32,208 nt of DNA from positions 86,100-118,307 of the forward strand of contig JBBBWG010011111.1 of NCBI GenBank assembly GCA_037176905.1. Reading direction: 5' to 3'. The notes under the pieces are model-generated. The model made no database searches. It had not been told where the DNA came from and saw only the letters and a program-made list of their open reading frames with translations. Both the position numbers and the translations under genes were made by a program. Source of the stretch: Azolla pinnata (Eukaryota > Streptophyta > Polypodiopsida > Salviniales > Salviniaceae). Below, one piece after another: positions 21,102-28,678 of the stretch; position 1 is the first letter of the stretch, and every line of letters begins with the position of its first letter.

Positions 21102-22074
21102 TTGATGCTGATGGAAATGTGGTAGCTGCTGCTGCTGCTGCTGCTTCCGTTGATGATGATGATGATGCTGATGGAAATGTGGTAGCTTCTGCTGCTGCTG
21201 CTTCCGTTGATGCTGCTGCTGCTGGAAATGTGGTAGCTTCTGCTGCTGCTGCTTCCGTTGATGATGATGATGATGCTGATGGAAATGTGGTAGCTTCTGC
21301 TGCTGCTGCTGCTTCCGTTGATGATGATGATGATGCGGATGGAAATGTGGTAGCTTCTGCTGCTGCTGCTTCCGTTGATGCTGCTGCTGCTGGAAATGTG
21401 GTAGCTTCTGCTGCTGCTCGCGAGGAAGAGGAAGAGGAGGAAGATCGAGCAGCGCCATAGCCGTAGAGCCGGAGAGTGGAGTTAGGGTTGGGATCAGAGG
21501 AGGCGATGGGCCAGAAGAAGCCCTTGGGGGAGCGAGGAGCGGGAGATCGAGCGGAGCTTCTGCTGCTGCTGCTTCGTCTCTGCTGCGGCTGCAGGAAGAA
21601 GGGCGGATGGATCTTGAGGACGGCGAGGTCGTGCTGCGGGTGAGCGAAGAGCTGGAAGGCGTGGGCGACCTGCGGGCCGAGATGGATCGTGAGCTCGAAG
21701 GGGTCCACGAGCGCCGCCCGCGCGGCGACGCTGCGCGCGGTGAGGACGAAGTTCTTCTTCAGCAGCAGCCCCGATCCCACCAGGTCGCCATCGCCATCGC
21801 CATCGCCATCGCCATCGCCATCGCCGTCTCTGCCGTTGAGCGGCGGCGGCGCCCTGATGAGGACGACGTGCGACCGCATCTCCTGCTCCGCGCCCTTGAT
21901 GTACGCCCCCCCCGGCAGCAGCATCCGCCGCTGCCTCTGCCGCAGCTCCTCCTCGCCATCGCCATCATCGCCATCGCTGCTGCTGTTGCCCTTCTTCTCC
22001 GAGCCGCCGCCCACAATCGCCGCCGTCATCGCCCTCCTCCTCGCAGACGATCCCTCCTCCTCTGCCCAAAACAC
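20233..22074 (-). CDS. Trypsin/HtrA-like pseudoprotease with repeat insert and an unassigned C-terminal region
   Basis: 613 aa. Residues 67-158 read as the first half of a chymotrypsin-fold protease: SHVVLIRAP, then GSGLLLKKNFVLTARSVA where proteases have GSG...LTAAHC, then HDLAVLKI with Asp149. The second half appears at about 395-460, with SGDAGGPGFSSNG in place of GDSGGP. Thus His is Ser115 and the nucleophile Ser is Ala442, so the protein should be catalytically dead. Between the halves (about 200-375) lie about eight EATTFPSASSSSSTEAAAA-type units and an EG run; a DG run lies near residues 83-97. The C-terminal 120 residues (LVYYHCSVDRAEELRIYLRS ... GPFRVDDFIDGGLHFEW) look like ordered protein but I do not recognise them. 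No signal peptide is visible. Alternative: a divergent relative of the inactive N-terminal half of DEG15. The minus strand is chosen because conserved motifs occur only there. Confidence 0.7.
21010..21425 (-). repeat. In-frame tandem repeat (about 50-60-bp units) inside the protease-like gene
   Basis: Units consist of GATGATGATGCTG-type runs, GGAAATGTGGTAGCTTCTGC and GCTGCTGCTTCCGTTGATG (plus-strand reading). On the coding strand they give EATTFP followed by an Ser or Ala run and TEAAAA. Two unit types alternate (FPSASSSSS and FPAAAA), and a multi-unit block appears duplicated. Confidence 0.88.
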
Positions 22075-22524
22075 ACAGAGAATGATCTCACCATCGTCGT
22101 CATCGATCGCCCATCGTCATCCGCGCTCGCAACACAGCGTTCAAGCATTCAGGCATTCAAGCGCTTCTTCGCCCATCTATCTGCCTGCCGAGCGCAGAAG
22201 AAGGAGCTCTCCCCCGCATCCAAACGACGTGGGAGCTCCCCCCTCCAGAGCTTCGTCTCGCCTCTGCAGGAAATCCATCCCCCCCCCCCTCCCCGCAGCA
22301 ATCGAAACGATCGCTCAAGAGGAGCATCGATCGCTCCATAGCTTCCTTCCCCATACCACATTTAGCATATCTCGTTTCATGCACTCGACATATCCCACAG
22401 CTTCTTCCGTCTATGAATTTGAAAGCGGAATCGATCGAATCAAATCAAATCAAACCAAACCGATCAATCGATTTGGGGCCACCGCTTGTTGATTTGCTGG
22501 TTGGGTCCGTCCGATCGAAAAACA
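22075..22524. other. Region upstream of the protease-like gene and downstream of the small-peptide gene
   Basis: No gene is supported. It should include the promoter and leader of the minus-strand gene starting at 22074. Frames on both strands are pyrimidine- or proline-biased shadows. A CAAATCAAATCAAACC stretch lies at about 22441-22456. Confidence 0.45.
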
Positions 22525-22737
22525 TCAAATCTTATTACCGAGACGAGCAGCGTTGTGGTGAGGAGTGGTGATGTTGGTGGTGGCCGCAGCCTCAGCCTCA
22601 GCGAGGCGGAGCATGACGATGAAGAGGGAAGCCACGAGGAAGAAGGAGATGTAGCCGGCTATGGCGTGATGACGGTGATGATGACGATGATGATGATGAT
22701 GATGCTGGTGCGCATTCATCGTCAGCACCATCATCAT
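22525..22737 (-). CDS. Small His-rich single-span membrane peptide (70 aa), unknown
   Basis: The frame starts MMMVLTMNAHQ, followed by a His/Arg-His tract (HHHHHHRHHHRHH), then AIAGYISFFLVASLFIVML, a clear hydrophobic span, and ends with a polar RLAEAEAAATTNITTPHH... tail. Support for a real gene is a TATAAAA on the same strand about 105 bp upstream (22843-22849) and two telo-box motifs just downstream of it. The His run sits on a GAT/ATG simple repeat, so its length is probably variable. The start could be the first, second or third Met. A plus-strand frame overlaps but has no membrane or family signature. I do not recognise the family. Confidence 0.5.
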   Translation of the reverse strand: MMMVLTMNAHQHHHHHHRHHHRHHAIAGYISFFLVASLFIVMLRLAEAEAAATTNITTPHHNAARLGNKI

Positions 22738-22818
22738 ATGGAGAAGAAGAAGAATGGACGCAGTTTCTGAAGATGGAGATGGAGATGGAGATGGAGATGG
22801 AGGGGAGCTTGATCTGGC

Positions 22819-22849
22819 ATTAGGGTTAGGGTAAGCTGCTCGTTTTATA
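22819..22849 (-). promoter_or_regulatory. TATA box and telo-boxes for the small-peptide gene
   Basis: The minus strand reads TATAAAA at 22849-22843, then CTTACCCTAACCCTAATG at 22834-22817. Telo-boxes (AACCCTAA) near transcription starts are common in plant promoters and leaders. A (CCATCT)n run at 22769-22803 would lie in the 5' UTR. Confidence 0.55.
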
Positions 22850-24391
22850 CAGCAGAAAACCTAATCTGCAGCAGGAGCTCTGCAGTATAACGGATTTGCA
22901 TGACTCTCCATTTTCATCAAGAAGTGGTAGCGTCGCATCATCTCCCCCTCCCCCTCTCCTCCATTGGAGCAAACTGCCCACATCTTCCACACACATCCAT
23001 CATCTGCAAAACAAGAACTCGTGCAGGTTTCTTTTGTGACGCCATAGCTTTCCATACCTCTCATGGCACAAACCGTTCCTCAGGCTTCTGACGCCAAAGC
23101 TTTCCATAGCTCTCCCTTTCTCGTCGTTTAGGGCGTCGATTCACCAATCCCCTGCTTCCGGATTTCCCCCTCCTCCTCTTCACCATAATACCCTCAACTC
23201 TCTCAGCGGAAGCTCTGTTTCCAGCCCAACAAGAAAGAAAGAAAGAACGAAAGAACGAAAGAAAGGCAGCAGCAGGGAATCCGCTGAGCTCCGCTAGCTC
23301 CTCTGCACCCATCTGATGACATGTATGGGCGTCAAATCGCGTCGATCATGAAGAAGGCTGCATCTTGCTTTCCTCCCCAAATCTTCTCGATCTAAATCAG
23401 GTAAGGTGGCTTTGGAGCCTGCTGTTTTTCTTCCTGTTTGGATTGCGTTTTGCGTGTTAGGATTGGATTCTAACGGGGATGCTGTATGGAAAAACAGAGG
23501 CACTACAGATCAAGTGCAGTTTGGGTCTCTAATTTGGAAACATAATCGTGATGGCTACCGTGTCCCTGCCAAGTCTCAATCATCCGCATTCCGAAATGTC
23601 CTCGCTGATTTCTCCGGGTGAATGCTCCAGGCTTGATGTGAGCCTTTCCAGGTGAGGGTTTCAGAACTCTAAGTCCAATGCTATGCTAGCACATCCATTG
23701 TGGGAAGAAGTACCATTCTAGTTTAGGAAATTGTCTTCAAATGCCACAAATCTGGGCACTTTTTATCTAACGCCATTAACAATGAATCGTCTGTAAATAA
23801 GGAATAATGCTTCTGAGTAGCAGCTAAGCAGCTATAATCAATTCAGATTAAAACAGATTGAAATTTGCTTCCTGAGATTCGTCGACCAGAAAACTTGAAT
23901 TGTTGCTACGTATTACAAAATCTAAGAGACAAGGAACCCAATATATGCCGGGAGTTAATCTTTACAAGCACTTGTAAGAGCGACAAACAACAATGCCAAT
24001 ACCAAAACAGAAAAGTGCATGAGCAATGCTGTAGAAAGAAGGCAATGGGAGAGTGACAGCGAAGTCAAAGAAAAGCAGCTTGAAAAATCCGAAACATTGG
24101 ATCTGCTGTAGAAGAAAAGGCTAGCTTGGGAACAGTTGTGGAAACCTTCCATGTAGAATCACCAGAAACAGGATGGCTCAAAAGATTTATGTTTGCATTC
24201 AGCCTTTGATTGTGACTTCCATGCATACATGACGTTGTTGTCTTGCATCATTCTTTTGCACACTTTGTTCTAGGGCTGTTTATGCTTTACATACTGGCAA
24301 CATGAACATAACCGGGTTTTAAATCCATATTCTCTAACTGTGTTCATATATATCATATGTTTGCAGTCGAGTTCATGTCAATCATCCTAGA
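22850..24391 (+). other. Upstream region and probable 5' leader intron of the PPR-DYW gene
   Basis: A strong donor CAG/GTAAGG at 23401 and an acceptor TTTGCAG ending at 24366 could define a 966-bp leader intron, with the start codon 25 bp after the acceptor. Upstream ATGs before the donor open only short frames (MGVKSRRS, MKKAASCFPPQIFSI). A (GAAA)n/(GAAC)n tract lies at 23229-23264. No other gene is supported. Confidence 0.4.
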
Positions 24392-27300
24392 ATGAGATTT
24401 CAACCGCGCAGTTCTATGAGTGTCCAGGAGAAACTTGGTCAATCACATGCTAAAATTCCTGCGGATATTGCAGAAATACAACCTATTGACCAACATTTTG
24501 TTCATCTTCAACGCCATTGTTGTGATGCAAGTGTCCTAAAGGCAGTAAGGGAATTAGGTTACTTACGTGATCAACCTGCATTTGAGAAGGATTCCTATCT
24601 CGGAACCAACTTAATCTACCTGCTTACCTCTACTGGGAGTTTGACTGAGGCAAGTCGGGTTTTTAGAAGGTTACATGAACCAAGTGCCTCTGCATGGGGT
24701 GCAATTATTGTAGCTCATGTGAACCTTGGTGAAAACATCAAAGCCTATGAATTATATAAACAAATGCGCAACTTCGATATTCATCTGGATAGCCATGGAT
24801 TTGTAGCGATCCTAAATTCAAGCATGACTTTTGCTGCAACATTCGAGATTCATACGCATGTCATCGAAGCAGGGCTAGAACTAGACATGTATGTCGGGAG
24901 TAGCCTCATTCAGGTTTATATGAAATTCGGGTGTTTCGATGATGCATGCACGGTGTTTAGCAAGTTTGGTAGAACCAATATTGTCATGTGGAATACTTTA
25001 ATCACAGGTTATGCCCACCATGGTAATGTCAAGGATGCCCATATATTATTCAAGAAGATGAAAGAGGAAAAGCTGAATCCAAACCACATTACTTATGTAT
25101 CTCTTCTTAAATCATGTGCAAACATCTCGGATATAAAGCAGGGGAAACATATACATGCCGAGATAGTGGGATGCAACTTTGAGATCATCGATTATGTTGG
25201 AAACACCCTGGTCTATATGTATGCCAAGTGTGGAGACCTCGCAGAGGCACAAATAATGTTTAATAGATTATTGAAGCAAGACATCGTTGCATGGAATGTT
25301 ATACTCTCAGCTTATGTTCAGCGTGGAGATTTCAATGAGGCTCTACAAGGTTTTCGGAATATGGGTGTGCACAATGTAGAGCCTGATAGGGTTACTTATA
25401 CGGCTGTTTTAAGTGCATGTTCAAGCCTCGGTTCCTTAGAATGGGGAAGAAAAATCCACAGTGAGATAATAAACCGAGGGCTTATTTGTGACTTGTTTAT
25501 TGGAAGCTCGCTCGTTGATATGTATGCAAGATGTGGGAGCATCGATGATGCCACTGTGACATTCTTGACATTGTCTAAAAGGAATGTTGTGACATGGAGT
25601 GCATTACTTGCAGGGCATGTTCAGGAGGCAGCTAATGAAGTAGCTTTTTCTCTACTGGAAGCAATGGAAAAAGAAGGCATCAAGCCAAACGAAGTCATCT
25701 TGTCATGCATCTTGAGAGCGTGTATTGGACCATCAGCTCTAGAAAAAGGAAGAGAAATCCACACCAAAGTGATTGAATGTGGATTTGAATCTGATTTATT
25801 TCTGGGAAATTGTTTAATCGATATGTATATGAATTGCGAAAGCCTTTGTGATGCATCTTCAATATTCGACCGAATGCCTGAGAGAGATTTAGTGTCGTGG
25901 ACTTCATTAATCACAGGGTATACACAGCATGGCCATTGCTTGGAAGCCTTGCATAGCTTTGAGAAAATGCAGCAAACGGGGATGAGAACAAATGAAATCA
26001 CGTTTATTCCTGTCCTGAAAGCATGTGCTAACCTTTTAGATTTAGACCGAGGTAAGACAATCCATGCTTACTTGATAGAACGAGGGTTTCATCTTGATGT
26101 AAATTGTGGTACAGTTCTGGTTGATATGTATGCTATCTGTGGAATGCTCGAGACTACACTGATTGAATTTAACAAGCTGCCATTGAGGGATGTTCAAGCA
26201 TGGACAACCTTGATTTCTGGCTATACTCGGCATGAGTGTGGAGTAGAAGCTCTGCAAACTTTTAAGTTAATGAAGCAGCAGAATATCGAACCTAACGAGG
26301 TCACCCTCATCTCCGTGTTAAAAGCATGTTCAAGTATATCAGCCCTGGAACATGGAAGGCAAGCCCATTCTCAGCTTATTGAACTTGGGTTTGCTGTTGA
26401 TGCGGTGACAGGAAATGCACTCATTGATATGTATGCGAAATGTGGAAACCTTGAAGATGCGTATCGTGTGTTGCAAGGATCCGCTAATCGTGACATTGTG
26501 GGCTGGAGCTCTTTAATGCAAGGGTATGCATTACAGTGCAACTATCAACAAACTTTTCAATGTTACGAGTATTTGCTGGGAAGTGGATTAAAGCCGGATT
26601 ATGTGACCTTCATTTGCCTTCTTTCAGCATGCGCTCATCCCGGGCTACTCGATGAAGGATGTTTCTTTTTCAACTCAATGATGGAGCAATATGGCATTAC
26701 ACCGCTGGTAGAGCATTATAACGCTCTTGCCGACGTTCTCGGTCAAGTGGGGAAGCTAGCTGAAGCAGAAGACTTGCTGGACACACTCTCATCACCTTCC
26801 AATGTCGTAGGATGGACATCGCTGCTGTGTTCATCGAAAAAGCATGGAAATGTGACTTTGGGGAAACGGTGTTTCGATCTTCTCATCAAACTTGAGCCCG
26901 AAGATGCTGCAGGATATACTGCACTCATGTCAAGCGTATACATTCAAGCTGGTTTGTATGAGGATGCCAAAAGGCTAAAAGAAGCAGGTAAGAAAGCAAG
27001 GAAATGGAAGAAACCTGCAAAGTCCTGTATTGAAGTAGGTACTCAAGTGCATAGTTTTACTGTGGGGGATAAAGCTCACCCTCAACATGAACAAATATAT
27101 GCAAGGCTTGCTGGCCTGATGAAGAAAATAGGAAAACTAGGGTACCAACCTTTGCCCTTACATTCAAAGGAAAATCAAGACTTGTTATGTGGCCATTCTG
27201 AGAAGCTGGCTGTAGCTTTCGGGCTTCTTTCGACACCCGAAGGCTCAACCATCAGGGTGACGAAGAATCTTCGCATGTGTTCCGATTGCCACACCGCAAT

Positions 27301-27400
27301 CCGGATCGCTTCCAAAGCTGAACTCCGCGAGATTGTAGTTATCGACGCGTTTTGCATACATCGCTTTGACAATGGCGATTGCTGCTGTAAGGAAATGTAG
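24392..27400 (+). CDS. PPR-DYW protein, candidate DYW:KP (U-to-C) RNA editing factor
   Basis: The intronless frame is 1002 aa. Seven P-L-S triplets recur every 100-101 residues, anchored at W102, W200, W301 and onwards (AWGAIIVAH, MWNTLITGY, AWNVILSAY, TWSALLAGH, SWTSLITGY, AWTTLISGY, GWSSLMQGY), followed by an E1/E2 region (VGWTSLLCSSKKHGN, SSVYIQAGLYEDAKRL). The PG box reads KKPAKSCIEV (873-882) instead of the usual PG-SWIEV. The deaminase core is intact: HSEKLA with His935 and Glu937, CSDCH (Cys963, Cys966), and a second metal site His990, Cys997, Cys999. The terminal GDYW is replaced by KEM and a stop. Editing PPR proteins act in mitochondria or plastids. The N-terminus (MRFQPRSSMSVQEKLGQS) is basic/serine-rich and may be a transit peptide. 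KPAK-type PG boxes with altered C-termini mark the DYW:KP clade linked to U-to-C editing in hornworts, ferns and some lycophytes; assignment here rests on motif reading only. Confidence 0.92.
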   Translation: MRFQPRSSMSVQEKLGQSHAKIPADIAEIQPIDQHFVHLQRHCCDASVLKAVRELGYLRDQPAFEKDSYLGTNLIYLLTSTGSLTEASRVFRRLHEPSASAWGAIIVAHVNLGENIKAYELYKQMRNFDIHLDSHGFVAILNSSMTFAATFEIHTHVIEAGLELDMYVGSSLIQVYMKFGCFDDACTVFSKFGRTNIVMWNTLITGYAHHGNVKDAHILFKKMKEEKLNPNHITYVSLLKSCANISDIKQGKHIHAEIVGCNFEIIDYVGNTLVYMYAKCGDLAEAQIMFNRLLKQDIVAWNVILSAYVQRGDFNEALQGFRNMGVHNVEPDRVTYTAVLSACSSLGSLEWGRKIHSEIINRGLICDLFIGSSLVDMYARCGSIDDATVTFLTLSKRNVVTWSALLAGHVQEAANEVAFSLLEAMEKEGIKPNEVILSCILRACIGPSALEKGREIHTKVIECGFESDLFLGNCLIDMYMNCESLCDASSIFDRMPERDLVSWTSLITGYTQHGHCLEALHSFEKMQQTGMRTNEITFIPVLKACANLLDLDRGKTIHAYLIERGFHLDVNCGTVLVDMYAICGMLETTLIEFNKLPLRDVQAWTTLISGYTRHECGVEALQTFKLMKQQNIEPNEVTLISVLKACSSISALEHGRQAHSQLIELGFAVDAVTGNALIDMYAKCGNLEDAYRVLQGSANRDIVGWSSLMQGYALQCNYQQTFQCYEYLLGSGLKPDYVTFICLLSACAHPGLLDEGCFFFNSMMEQYGITPLVEHYNALADVLGQVGKLAEAEDLLDTLSSPSNVVGWTSLLCSSKKHGNVTLGKRCFDLLIKLEPEDAAGYTALMSSVYIQAGLYEDAKRLKEAGKKARKWKKPAKSCIEVGTQVHSFTVGDKAHPQHEQIYARLAGLMKKIGKLGYQPLPLHSKENQDLLCGHSEKLAVAFGLLSTPEGSTIRVTKNLRMCSDCHTAIRIASKAELREIVVIDAFCIHRFDNGDCCCKEM

Positions 27401-27831
27401 AAACGATGCAACGATGCCTTTGCGTAAACCGCAATGTGAGCTTGTTGGCAGCTGCCATTTTAACAGAAGAGATGTTTCAAAATGATCAGTCAATATGGTG
27501 ATGGTGGTATTGTGGGACTCGGTATACAAAAGAAAGTTGTGTATTGCTTGCCAAACACACAATTGCTCTTCATTTCTTGAGTAATTTCAAATGGCTTCTG
27601 TTTTGTAAAATACTACTATCAGCAGCTGTAAGGAAATGTAAAAACAGTGTAAGGATACCTTTGCATAAACTGGAATTTGAGGTCTTTGGCAGTTGCCATT
27701 TTAACAGAGATGTTTCAAACGATTAGCCAATATGGAGAAGTGGTATGGTATGACTCCTATGACAGCCCAACAAAAGAAAGTTGTGTTACTGAACACACAA
27801 TTGCTCTTCATTTCTCAAGTAATTGCAAACT
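27382..27831 (+). repeat. Imperfect tandem duplication (about 241-bp period) across the PPR-DYW stop codon
   Basis: Copy 1 (27382-27593) and copy 2 (27623-27831) share CTGTAAGGAAATGTA at the start, GCCATTTTAACAGA in the middle and ACACACAATTGCTCTTCATT near the end. Copy 1 begins inside the last codons of the CDS (Cys-Cys-Lys-Glu-Met-stop), so the second copy carries a duplicate of the 3' coding tip in the 3' UTR. Confidence 0.85.
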
Positions 27832-28678
27832 AATGAATTACTCTTGTACAAAGGTTGCAATGCTTGAAACCATATATATATATATATAAAGGAATCGAAC
27901 CACTACATGTCCATAGATCTTATCTCCAAAGCGAAGAAAACTTCGAGCAATCTGAAACTTATTCTACTGTAATAGGATTAAGGTGGGAATGGTCAGCTGC
28001 TGCATCTGAGATCCATACACAAGCTCCATAAATGCAGTCCCTTCATGCACCGCTCCGGGTGCTTGAAGCTTGCACATTTTTAAGGTAACAAAGATTTCTT
28101 GTTGCAGACACCCACAAGTATAACCAAATGACTCGCCGAAAGCTGTCCACTTCTACTCCTAAGCCTATACATCCGTTAATGTTTCACGCTTCTATGGTTA
28201 GACAAAGGAAATAGGTCAAACATACATTACAAGCTAGATTTGCCACGGGAAACCAATGGGCAGCATAAGACTGCAAAAAACTACATAAAAGATCAGTAAT
28301 AAATCCAGCCACGAAGGAAAGAGAGTGAACAGAAATTTGTCAAAAAACGTTTACCACATCATATAAATGTTATAATTATTATAGACGTGTGACACCTCTG
28401 ATACCTCCATTATAGCATCAAAACTCGAGAACATGCACTACCTACTTTTTTGCCTTCAGCATGTTATATATCCTTTTGATTGAGAAGAGAGCCAAGTTTT
28501 CTTTTATCCTTCAGTAAATTTTCGGAAAACTACGAAGTTTCTTCCATCTGGGTTTTCTGGTATATCACTCATGCATATATCAATGGAATCAGTTATGTTC
28601 CTGATGCAAGATCGATTGGACAACCTCTGGCAATCGCATTTCTCAGTATCCACCTGATTTCAAGTGAAACAAGTGATA
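27832..28678. other. Gap between convergent genes
   Basis: A (TA)n run lies at about 27871-27888. The rest probably holds the 3' UTRs of the PPR-DYW gene (plus) and CSN4 (minus). A 141-codon plus-strand frame starting at 28480 is mostly antisense to the last CSN4 exon and its intron and is not supported as a gene. Confidence 0.5.
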
